Assembly: GCF_018917865.1 (NCBI RefSeq)
Contig: NZ_JAHLPM010000019.1
Coordinates: 1-64,000 of the forward strand
DNA: 64,000 bases
Direction: 5' to 3'
From: Tissierella simiarum
GTDB taxonomy: Bacteria; Bacillota; Clostridia; Tissierellales; Tissierellaceae
Position 1 is the stretch's first letter. Each line of letters opens with the position of its first letter. Made by a program: the position numbers and the translations under genes. Shown in pieces: positions 44,106 to 53,223 of this stretch. The notes beneath the pieces were generated by a model. It worked only from the letters and a program-made list of their open reading frames with translations, ran no database searches and was not told the DNA's origin.

Positions 44106-45162
44106 AAATTTCATCAAGTTCTTTAATAACAGCTTTTGCTACAACTTCTGCCAATAAGCAAGGGACAGCATTTCCGATTTGCCTATAAATTGAGGATTTG
44201 GAACCTCTAAATATATAGTTCTCAGGAAATGATTGAATTAGAGCAGCTTCATTAATTGTTAATCTTCTCAATCTTGAAGGAGCTTCTCCAAATCTTGGTT
44301 GTATGTTTCCTTCAACTAAATCCTTGTGATAATTTAATATCCAATTATTAGCATTGGGATTAAATAAAAACTCTTCATCAATTATTGGTGTTTTATTGCC
44401 ACCCATAGATGCTGGTAATGTATTGGAGACTCCATCAAGGTTCAATGGTCTACCTGCTCCATTAAACATCATACCTGCATAAGGAGATTTACGCATAACT
44501 GGTTTAGATGCAAATGTGATTTTTGAGGTGCATGTTAAGGGGTTATTTTCAGTTCCAGCAGGACCTAAATGAGAAATTGTTTTTCGAATAGATTTGCTAG
44601 GTTTTCTATGGGAATTAATTTTTTGTATAATATTTTCATAATTAAAGGTATCTTTTTTTAAGGCAATAAAAAATACTCTTTCTCTTTTTTGTGGAACACC
44701 AAAATCAGATGAATTAAGAACAATCGGATAACATATATAACCTAAATTATTTGCTACCTTTAAAAATTCATCTCTTACTTCTTTCCACTTTGCTAAAGTA
44801 CCTAATGCTTTGACATTTTCTAAAACAAATGCCTTGGGTTGAATTATTTTTACAACGTCTAAGTAAGTCCATATCAATTTACTTCTTTCATCGTCTGGGT
44901 CCATTTTACCAGCAACTGAAAATCCTTGACATGGAGGACCACCAAATATTATATCAGTACCTTTATAATTATGTAATTCATGAAGAGATTCATTTATGTC
45001 TCCTCTTCTGAGAATTATTTCAGGATGGTTTGCCTCATAGGTATCACTAGCATTTTTATCTAGTTCGTTTGCCCATACTATACTTACTCCAGCATCTTTA
45101 AATCCAACATCCATACCACCAGCACCAGAAAATAAAGAAATAGCTGTATATATATTATTCAC
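44104..45162 (-). CDS. DNA (cytosine-5) methyltransferase
   Basis: A 352-residue C5-cytosine methyltransferase with all main motifs: ISLFSGAGGMDVGF (I), FGGPPCQGFS (IV, catalytic PC), FVLENVKAL (VI), QKRERVFFIA (VIII), LTINEAALIQSFP (IX) and YRQIGNAVP (X). It methylates the partner endonuclease's site. I chose the GTG at 45162 because GGAGAG lies 5-8 bases upstream; an ATG 16 codons further has no ribosome binding site. The variable target-recognition region spans about residues 170-265. Confidence 0.88.
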   Translation of the reverse strand: MNNIYTAISLFSGAGGMDVGFKDAGVSIVWANELDKNASDTYEANHPEIILRRGDINESLHELHNYKGTDIIFGGPPCQGFSVAGKMDPDDERSKLIWTYLDVVKIIQPKAFVLENVKALGTLAKWKEVRDEFLKVANNLGYICYPIVLNSSDFGVPQKRERVFFIALKKDTFNYENIIQKINSHRKPSKSIRKTISHLGPAGTENNPLTCTSKITFASKPVMRKSPYAGMMFNGAGRPLNLDGVSNTLPASMGGNKTPIIDEEFLFNPNANNWILNYHKDLVEGNIQPRFGEAPSRLRRLTINEAALIQSFPENYIFRGSKSSIYRQIGNAVPCLLAEVVAKAVIKELDEI

Positions 45163-46130
45163 TCGTATCTCTCCGTTTCTGAATTTTTTTATTTCATTAT
45201 TACGAATCATTGAAATTATACCATAGGTGATTACAAAAATCCAATTCTATATATGGATATAAAGGAAATATAATTTATAAAATTACGTTAGTAACAATTA
45301 AATAGGTATTTACTGTTCCTCGAGCTATAAAGAAGAAATAAAACAATAGGATTTCCAACTATCGCTGAAAGAGATGGAGAAACATTGAGTTGGTAACTTG
45401 ATTTTACTAAGGTAGAATACAACTCATTTACGGCATTGGTTATATTTAAACACTATGAAAGTACCTTTGGATGAAATATTTGAACGCTACGGATGAAAAT
45501 TTAAAGAGAAGGGTGTAGCTATAGAATAGGAAATATGAGCTTAAAGTAGAGGTAAGGTACCAGAAATAAGAAGCATTTTATAGAAAATTGAAAGCAGAAG
45601 ATAAAGTGGTAATTGAAAAATTAGATATAGATTTGTATTCTAAAATGATTGGGAAGATAATTAGTAGCTTTTTAGATGGAACAGAGGTTGAATGTATAAC
45701 TGAATAGATTGGTGATGTTTAAGAAGTTAATTAGGATTTGAAGATAAAGTTTTGACTATTTTTTTATTATCCATAACTGGCTATTACTAGCCAGTTAAAT
45801 ATAAAATTACCTTAAAATAACAAATGCAAATTATAGTATGATATAATCTTATTAGTAATAAATTCAAGTTCATATACTATTTTGAAATCTGCATATAATA
45901 CTTGATTTCCATGGAAAGTATAAGGGAGGATGCTATGGTGAGATAGGTGGAAATGATTCTTGTCTCATATGATAGTGATAAAAGTAAAAGATGTTATATA
46001 AATAAAGAATATAACTTAACTTTTACTAACCCATCAATTTTCTAAAAAGTTATAAGGTGATTGGACGCGAATCTAAAATCAAACAGTGATTAGATTCTTG
46101 TAAAAATTAATGGTTTGAAAAATAATTGGT
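45163..46130. other. Decayed region with gene remnants
   Basis: No intact gene in almost 1 kb. A stretch at 45583-45706 reads KAEDKVVIEKLDIDLYSKMI, then IGKIISSFLDGTEVE, like the extreme C-terminus of a large serine recombinase. Around 45950-46045 a frame with VSYDSDKSKRCYINKEY is broken by stops. This looks like the scar of a lost mobile element next to the RM genes. Confidence 0.45.
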
Positions 46131-46517
46131 GCCCATACTATACAGAACAAGAGGATATTAAAGCAAATTTCGGATAATGGACATGTTTATATGCTTTATC
46201 CAAAAGATGATAATACTTCTAAATCAATGACGAAATGGGAGCGTAAAGAAGCAACTCTATTTGCAGGATTCTGTGAATATCATAATAATGAATTTTTTAA
46301 ACCTATAGAAAATAATGATTTTAATAAAAATGATGAGCATATTTTCAAAGAATATAAGAGTCAATTATTGGAATTAGCAGATGATGATAGAGTCAAATAT
46401 CTAAATAATTTGAAACCAATGAAAGCAGAAAATATTGCTATAAATCCATCAGCGTGGGACTTACAAGAAGAATATCAAAAAGATGAATTTTGGCATGTTT
46501 ATGTGGGGTATGAGTGA
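46131..46517 (+). pseudogene. N-terminally truncated hypothetical protein fragment
   Basis: The frame is open from 46119 to the stop at 46517. Upstream of the first ATG (46191) it reads AHTIQNKRILKQISDNGHVY, in frame with MLYPKDD. The segment ATLFAGFCEYHNNEFFKPIE that follows is of the kind found in larger hypothetical proteins with an N-terminal CxxC/HNH-like start. That part would lie upstream, where stop codons interrupt. No ribosome binding site precedes the ATG. Likely a broken gene. Confidence 0.5.
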
Positions 46518-46648
46518 TTTATTCGAGATTATTTCTAGTAAGCATTATGATATGTTAAGTGAAACCTTATTTAACTTATTTGAATTATAGCTTTAATTAG
46601 ATAAACAAGTAATAGTTGAAGAATGATAGGTAAAAGGGGGACTGATGG

Positions 46649-48298
46649 ATGATTACAATTGAAGAATATATCTTGAAAATGAAAAAAAGAGATAAGTTGG
46701 ACGAGTTTAATTTTACAAATCACACTGATAATATGGCTAAAGTTATAAAGTATGTAATGGACTATTTTAATGATTATCTAGATCCAGAAACTTATAATTA
46801 TGAACAAATAAAAATTGATCAGAAAGCGTTAAAAATAGAGCAAGATATAGAGAAAGAATATCCGAATAGCAAAGATTTCATAGTGGATTACTATAGAAGG
46901 TATATATCCCGAATAGATAAAACCTTGTGGAAATTCATGGAAGAAGAAAAATATATAGATTTATTTTATTGTAAAACAGACTATGAGATTGTTATAGATA
47001 AATTTTGTACAAGTAGTAAGATGAAAGGAACGGGAATTGAACAATATAGAGATAATCTTATAGTGTTAGCCCAGGAATTGAAAGAAAGTAGTGTTGAGAA
47101 GCCAACGATTTCAGAATACCGACACTTAGACAATTTTATTGTAAAATGGCTCAAGGATACATATAAAGAGTATAAGGTAAATTTGTATAACTTTGCATAT
47201 GGCCATACAGATACTTATTATGAAACATATGTTGAGCATATTTATGATAGAGATTATAAAAGATCCTATTATATTAACAAATATAACCACAGATATAATG
47301 AAAACCCTTTTGATATAGAAGAAGTTTATACAGAAAATATTGATAGACCTTTTATTAATGGGAGAAAAGGTGAATTAGAGATATTATGTATGTATATATG
47401 GCTGTTTGATCAAGTAAAAGACCAAGATTATTGGCCTGAATATATTAATCTTAATATATCTACGGGGAGAATAAAGCTTGTAAAAAGTATTAATGTGTTA
47501 GAACCTATAAAATATATGGATATTCAATTTCCGGTGGATATAAAGAGTGCTAAGGTTTATATGGAAACTACTGATGGTTTATTGAGATATAGGCCAGAGA
47601 ATAAATATATATTAAGGCTTAACTATAAAAAAGATAACGATTTGTTTTGGAAAGATTTAAATGAGCTAATGTTAGTTATAAATAATCTGAAAGAAACATT
47701 TTCAAAATATGGAGTGCCAGAGGTATTAGAATTACAACCTCCTCTACGCTCCTTTTCATATAATGAGGAGGAATTCTTTGAGAAATATGGAATTCTAGAA
47801 AAAAATTTGAAGAAGTATTCAAAGTTAAAAATTACACTTATCAATGGTCAACATAGAACTAGTAAAAAACAAGCATATCTTATACGGAATGTAGATGATA
47901 TCGTTAAAATAAAGAATATATCAAACGAAATGAAATTCATTTTGAAATTTACTATAGATATTTCAAATCTTATGAAAGAGAAAAATTTTTCAAGAGATTA
48001 TAAAGAGGAATTCATTAAGCTAACTGAAGTCCGTAACTCTATTATTGGCATACATATTTCCAGTATTCCTAATAGTTATAGTATTTCTAAAGTTAAGTAT
48101 TCTGAGGATGCATCATATCTTAGTAAGTATAATTATCCAAGAAACTCTGATTTGTTTAATTGTATAATAGGACTATTAAACGACAACCAGAAAAGATATT
48201 TTGTACCTAAAGAAATTAAAAATGCTTATGAGTTGGAAGAGTTAGTTGATACTCTTTTAAGGGGAGGATTTTTATTCTATAGTCAGGAGGATGAATGA
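46649..48298 (+). CDS. Unrecognised 549-aa protein, first gene of a coupled pair
   Basis: I do not recognise this protein. It is soluble, rich in Tyr, Lys and Glu and mostly helical, without membrane segments. Near residue 460 it has EVRNSIIGIHIS, which fits the loose HEPN RNase pattern (R-x4-6-H); this is weak evidence. The middle part (YGVPEVLELQPPLRSFSYNE) might be beta-rich. AAGGGGG lies upstream of the ATG. Its stop overlaps the next gene's start (ATGATG), so the two proteins are made together, probably as a defence unit. Confidence 0.6.
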   Translation: MITIEEYILKMKKRDKLDEFNFTNHTDNMAKVIKYVMDYFNDYLDPETYNYEQIKIDQKALKIEQDIEKEYPNSKDFIVDYYRRYISRIDKTLWKFMEEEKYIDLFYCKTDYEIVIDKFCTSSKMKGTGIEQYRDNLIVLAQELKESSVEKPTISEYRHLDNFIVKWLKDTYKEYKVNLYNFAYGHTDTYYETYVEHIYDRDYKRSYYINKYNHRYNENPFDIEEVYTENIDRPFINGRKGELEILCMYIWLFDQVKDQDYWPEYINLNISTGRIKLVKSINVLEPIKYMDIQFPVDIKSAKVYMETTDGLLRYRPENKYILRLNYKKDNDLFWKDLNELMLVINNLKETFSKYGVPEVLELQPPLRSFSYNEEEFFEKYGILEKNLKKYSKLKITLINGQHRTSKKQAYLIRNVDDIVKIKNISNEMKFILKFTIDISNLMKEKNFSRDYKEEFIKLTEVRNSIIGIHISSIPNSYSISKVKYSEDASYLSKYNYPRNSDLFNCIIGLLNDNQKRYFVPKEIKNAYELEELVDTLLRGGFLFYSQEDE

Positions 48299-49587
48299 TG
48301 TACTATACGGATAACAATATGGAACAAGAAAGAGAGAAATTATTTAATGAAGTATGGGAAGAGCCTCTAACAACTGTAGCAAAGCGTTATGGTGTTTCTG
48401 ATAATGGACTAAGGAAAAGATGTATCAAACTCCAAATTCCATTACCTCCTAATGGTTATTGGGCAAAACTTAAAGCAGGAAAAACGGTACCTGAAAAGCC
48501 TTCTCTTTTACCTTTAGTAAACGATAGGATTTTAGGAAAATATAGAAACCTAGAACAGTTATTAAATATCGAAACTTTAGATAAAATTAATGAATCTTTT
48601 AATGATAACAAAGATATAGATATGTCGCAATTTTTAAAGCCTGATGTTAGAGAAAAACTTGATAATTGGATTAAGAGCATATGTGTCAAAAAAAGTAATT
48701 ATAATAAAAACAATCCATTAATAATTGAATATCAAAATGAAATGAAGTATAGGAAAGCAAGGGATGATGAACATCAATTTAGGGATATATTTAGATATTC
48801 ATACTCAATTTCAATAATATCATCTAGGAACAAAATAGAGTATAGAGAAAACAAACCAGTATTAGATATATGTGTTTCTCAGCATCATATAGAGAGAGCG
48901 CTAGCAATTGTAGCGGTATTAATTGAATTAGTTGAGGAGTTAGGTGGAAGAGTTTATGTGCAGCAAGAAAATAAAGATAACACAATAATTAAATTATATG
49001 ATCATTCATTCTCGTTTAAATTAAGAGAGATTATGCAGAAAAGACGTTCACTTTTATCAACAGATCAAAACAACTATAGTGCATTTAGACCTTTATATGA
49101 AAAAATCCCAAGTGGAATTTTTGAAATTGAGATAAGTGACATAGATAACTACTGGAATAAAAGTACTACTATGAATTCATGTAAATTTGAAGATACGAAT
49201 AACCACTTATTAGAAAATCAGTTCAGCTCTATTTTGAATTTCCTCATGAAAGAAGCAATTAGATTAGAAATACAAAAGATTGAAATAGAAAAGTTAAATG
49301 AAGAAAAGATGATTGAAGAGAGAAATATTCGTGAAATGGAGAAACGAAGAATTAACAGGAAGAAAGTTTTTGATAATATAGAGACTCAAATGGAAAAATG
49401 GAATAAGTCAAAAGAATTATTATTATTTGCTGATGAATTGGAAGGAGTCATTCTAGACTTTAGTGATGATTTATCAAGAAAACTTATCAGTGATTATGCT
49501 AGTCTAGTTCGCAAAAAAGCTGAGAGTATTAATCCAATAGAAGATATTATTAATGAAGTAAAAGGTATTCTAGATGAGAATGAATGA
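48298..49587 (+). CDS. HTH-containing protein, second gene of the coupled pair
   Basis: The N-terminus has a helix-turn-helix of a recurrent bacterial type: LFNEVWEEPLTTVAKRYGVS, then DNGLRKRCIKLQIPLPPNGYWAKLKAGK (residues 15-60). The middle part is unknown, and the C-terminal third is a long coiled coil (LEIQKIEIEKLNEEKMIEER onward). It may bind DNA and recruit the 549-residue partner. The ATG at 48298 lies 6 bases after AGGAGG; the ATG at 48295 also fits. A stem-loop terminator follows at 49780. Confidence 0.68.
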   Translation: MYYTDNNMEQEREKLFNEVWEEPLTTVAKRYGVSDNGLRKRCIKLQIPLPPNGYWAKLKAGKTVPEKPSLLPLVNDRILGKYRNLEQLLNIETLDKINESFNDNKDIDMSQFLKPDVREKLDNWIKSICVKKSNYNKNNPLIIEYQNEMKYRKARDDEHQFRDIFRYSYSISIISSRNKIEYRENKPVLDICVSQHHIERALAIVAVLIELVEELGGRVYVQQENKDNTIIKLYDHSFSFKLREIMQKRRSLLSTDQNNYSAFRPLYEKIPSGIFEIEISDIDNYWNKSTTMNSCKFEDTNNHLLENQFSSILNFLMKEAIRLEIQKIEIEKLNEEKMIEERNIREMEKRRINRKKVFDNIETQMEKWNKSKELLLFADELEGVILDFSDDLSRKLISDYASLVRKKAESINPIEDIINEVKGILDENE

Positions 49588-50021
49588 TAGATCAGGTGGA
49601 CCTAAGGGGGTTCACTTTTACGCAAAATCCCATATTTCTGTGTATTCGCATTTTGTGATATCGTAATGCATTTTTATTTTTATATTATGTTGGACTGATT
49701 TTATAATCGTTTACTGAGCTATTTCATGTTGTTTGATTTTAAAATAGGTTAATTAAAACATCAATACTTAAAAGGTTTGACCGATAAAACATAAATATGT
49801 CTTATCGGTTTTTGTATAATTATGTCTAGATATTGAATTTAACTTGTAAGATTACAAATATTGATATAAAATTAGAATAATATGGTAGATATTACCTATT
49901 GATAAATGTTGCTATGGCTAATATGAGACATTAATGAGGTTATCATTTTAATCAATTTAATAAATTTAATAAATATTTTATTAACTAGAAGAAAGTATAA
50001 GATAAGGTGGAATGAATTGAT
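49588..50021. other. Intergenic spacer with terminator
   Basis: No gene in 434 bp. It contains the terminator at 49780-49813 and, at 50004-50010, AAGGTGG, the ribosome binding site of the helicase gene. Confidence 0.55.
49780..49813 (+). terminator. Terminator of the coupled gene pair
   Basis: CCGATAA pairs with TTATCGG (49802-49808), with an inner ACAT/ATGT stem and a TTTTTG tail. Confidence 0.7.
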
Positions 50022-53000
50022 ATGGATGAAAAACAAAAGATTTTAAATTACTGGTATAATCTAGAGTTTTTTTCACCATTCTGGCCAGAAAGAACAAAAG
50101 ATACACTATATATTAATAAACCAAACAATAAACTACCTTGGATTATAAAGGACGATCCTAGATATATTTATGATATCTATTTAGGTAAAATCAAATCGCA
50201 AGATTTGATTGAGGACATGCTAAACTCTATTGGTGAAAAAGATGATGCTATAGAAAAAGATAATTCTCAATCATGTGTATGCGCATTTAAGTTAAGATCG
50301 GATGGAACATACGTTGGGGATTCCTTTTCGGTATCTACTTTTGTGTGGGCAATTGCAAAAATAATTGCAGAGAAAAATCTTAGAACAGATTTTGATATGG
50401 TAGAAATTGATAAGTTGAACAGTGAAATAAATGATATCCTGCTATCTATAAATAATAAACTTGAATATAAAGATCTGGAAGAGATTTATACGATAGTTAT
50501 AGATAAAATATCGCTTAAGATAAATAGTATTTTTAATGCAGTCATAAATAAAAAATATGCTAAAAAGGAAAATGGTGAAAGGAAAACGATAAGAAAAAAT
50601 CAAAATGTTGGGGAAGATGAAGAAAATGATATTGATACTAGTACTGACATGCTATCAAGCTTTTATGTTTCAGATATTGATATGATTAGACATAAGATTC
50701 AAAGCGGAGATAGTATTATCAAATATATCGAAGCATTAAAAGTGCCAACGACAAATCGTATTGAAATAGATACTGATGTTTCTCAAATGAAAAAATGGTT
50801 ATCACCAGAAAAATATCCATTAGGGAAATGGCCCTCCATTTATAACCCTAGTCTGATGCAGCAAATTGCAATTAATATAGGTATATCAGACAATGAGCAA
50901 TTCGACAATATTTTTTCAGTAAATGGGCCCCCAGGTACAGGGAAAACTACTCTCTTAAAAGAAATAATAGCTTCGTATGTTGTAGAAAGGGCAATACTGC
51001 TAAGTAATTATCAAAATCCAGATGATGCTTTTGAACAGTGCCAGTTTGATTCTCCAGAGAATGAATACCTAAAGTGCTATTATCAACCAGCATCTGAGCT
51101 TAATATGTATGGGATTATTGTGGCATCTAATAATAATGCAGCAGTCGAAAATATATCTAAAGAGCTGCCTATTGCAAAAGATGTGAAAAAAAGCAATACA
51201 AAATTGTTTAATATAGACGAAAATAAAGAAAATTATTTTTATGATATAGCCAAGACGCTTATGGGCAATGACGAAGAATGTTGGGGGCTAATCTCCGCAC
51301 GCCTTGGTAAAAAATCAAATATTAATGAATTGAAGCAAGCTCTTTGGTTTAATAAAGATGGTGTTAATTTACAGCAACTATATAAGGAGGAATTACCTGA
51401 TTGGGAGCAAGCTAAGGATAAATTTAGGAACAAGTACCAAGAAGTATTGAAATACCGCATACTGATACAGGAAGCTATTGAAAACACAAATAGACATAAT
51501 CTAGTTACTCAAGAATATGAGAATGCTCAAGATGAGATGAGTACTTCAAAAGATCAAATGATTGAAAAGCAAAATTTGTTCAATCAAGCAGTTAAGGAAC
51601 AGGAAAGTTTAAAATATAAAATTGAAGTATTAGAAAAAAATGCGGTACTTCTTAACAGCAGGATTAGTCTATTTAAAAGGATATTTTCCTTCCTTTTCAG
51701 GAAAGATCCTATTATCCTGCAACTTAAGCATACGAATCAGGAGATAGACACTGTTACAATTAAACTCACAGAACATAATGTGCAATTAAACCATTTACAA
51801 ATGTTAATTAATGCTGCGACGGTTAACTATGAAAAGGCACAAAGATATTTTGAAGAAAAAGAAAAAGCTTTTTTAAACAGCTGTGCGCAAATACAAAAGT
51901 ATAAAGAACAATTTGGTAAGAACTTTGCTGATGAAGAGTTCTGGATAGATATACAAAAAAATGAGAGATCTCAAATAGCATCTCCTTGGACGAATAAAGA
52001 TTACGACACGCTCAGAGAAGAATTATTTTACTATGGATTAATGCTACATAAAGCATTTATTTTAAATTCAAAAAGTGTAAAGCAAAATATGAATTGTCTT
52101 GTTAATATGTGGAATGGTAGCTTTTCTGAGAAGGATAAGAGAGTAGGCTATACACATCTTATAAATACGCTATTTCTGATTGTACCAGTAATATCAACCA
52201 CTTTTGCTTCAGTTTCTACGTTTTTAAAATATGTAGATAAAAACGGATTGGGAACTCTGATCATTGATGAAGCAGGACAGGCTACTCCGTATTCTGCATT
52301 GGGTGCTTTATGGCGAACTTGCAAGGCTATTATTGTTGGAGATCCATTACAGGTAGAACCGGTTGTAACCGTACCTAGAGAACTTTCAAAAAAATTTGCT
52401 GAAGAGTTCGAAATAGAAGCTTCGTATAGGGGACAAGAGCTTTCCGTTCAAATATTAGCCGATAGTATCAATCCATATGGAGGATATCGTGAGTATTCGA
52501 ATGGAAAGATGTGGCTTGGATGTCCACTCGTAATACATAGAAGATGCCTAGACCCTATGTTTTCAATTTCCAACGAAATAGCATACAATAACAGAATGTT
52601 CAAAAAATCTGCAGACCCCGAAGCAGATGTGTTACTTTTATTGAAAAGATCTATATGGATAGATATAAAAGGTAAAGAAAATGGCAACAAAGATCACTTT
52701 GTACCAGCTCAAGGAGACAAGACTATTGAAATGGTACTTAGTGCATTTAAGTTGCAAAATGGATTTCCTAATCTTTATATTATAAGTCCGTTTAAGACGG
52801 TTGCAAATAATATAAAAAGCTTACTAAAAAAGTCACTTCATAAACATTATCCGAATTATGATCGAAATGATATTGATGAATGGGTAGATAAGTCTTGTGG
52901 AACTGTACATACATTTCAGGGAAAAGAGGCAAATGAGGTAATAATCATTCTTGGTTGCGATGAAAAAAGCGGTGAAGGTGCTGCACAATGGGCTGGGAAA

Positions 53001-53126
53001 AACCCCAATATACTTAATGTTGCTATGACTAGGGCGAAGTATCGGGTTGCAATTATTGGTGATGCCCATTTATGGAGAAAAGTTCCTAATTTTGATTTTG
53101 CATATAGAACATTGCATGAAGTCTAG
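50022..53126 (+). CDS. UPF1/Dna2-like superfamily 1 helicase
   Basis: A 1,034-residue SF1 helicase. Motif I is NGPPGTGKTTLLKE (near residues 302-315), motif II IIDEAGQATPYSALG (near 746-760), motif III IIVGDPLQVEPV, motif V GTVHTFQGKEANEVIIILG (near 960-978) and motif VI NVAMTRAKYRVAII (near 997-1010). A long coiled coil (about 500-620) sits between motifs I and II. The N-terminal 250 residues (starting ILNYWYNLEFFSPFWPE) are not assigned. The 98-base gap to the large STAND gene and shared strand suggest one operon. Confidence 0.87.
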   Translation: MDEKQKILNYWYNLEFFSPFWPERTKDTLYINKPNNKLPWIIKDDPRYIYDIYLGKIKSQDLIEDMLNSIGEKDDAIEKDNSQSCVCAFKLRSDGTYVGDSFSVSTFVWAIAKIIAEKNLRTDFDMVEIDKLNSEINDILLSINNKLEYKDLEEIYTIVIDKISLKINSIFNAVINKKYAKKENGERKTIRKNQNVGEDEENDIDTSTDMLSSFYVSDIDMIRHKIQSGDSIIKYIEALKVPTTNRIEIDTDVSQMKKWLSPEKYPLGKWPSIYNPSLMQQIAINIGISDNEQFDNIFSVNGPPGTGKTTLLKEIIASYVVERAILLSNYQNPDDAFEQCQFDSPENEYLKCYYQPASELNMYGIIVASNNNAAVENISKELPIAKDVKKSNTKLFNIDENKENYFYDIAKTLMGNDEECWGLISARLGKKSNINELKQALWFNKDGVNLQQLYKEELPDWEQAKDKFRNKYQEVLKYRILIQEAIENTNRHNLVTQEYENAQDEMSTSKDQMIEKQNLFNQAVKEQESLKYKIEVLEKNAVLLNSRISLFKRIFSFLFRKDPIILQLKHTNQEIDTVTIKLTEHNVQLNHLQMLINAATVNYEKAQRYFEEKEKAFLNSCAQIQKYKEQFGKNFADEEFWIDIQKNERSQIASPWTNKDYDTLREELFYYGLMLHKAFILNSKSVKQNMNCLVNMWNGSFSEKDKRVGYTHLINTLFLIVPVISTTFASVSTFLKYVDKNGLGTLIIDEAGQATPYSALGALWRTCKAIIVGDPLQVEPVVTVPRELSKKFAEEFEIEASYRGQELSVQILADSINPYGGYREYSNGKMWLGCPLVIHRRCLDPMFSISNEIAYNNRMFKKSADPEADVLLLLKRSIWIDIKGKENGNKDHFVPAQGDKTIEMVLSAFKLQNGFPNLYIISPFKTVANNIKSLLKKSLHKHYPNYDRNDIDEWVDKSCGTVHTFQGKEANEVIIILGCDEKSGEGAAQWAGKNPNILNVAMTRAKYRVAIIGDAHLWRKVPNFDFAYRTLHEV

Positions 53127-53223
53127 GAGTATAAATGCATTTTATAATATAGGGATGATAAAAAATACCCGATGTGATGCTAAAATTAAAGAGTGATTTA
53201 GAATACAAAGGTTGGTGATTATA

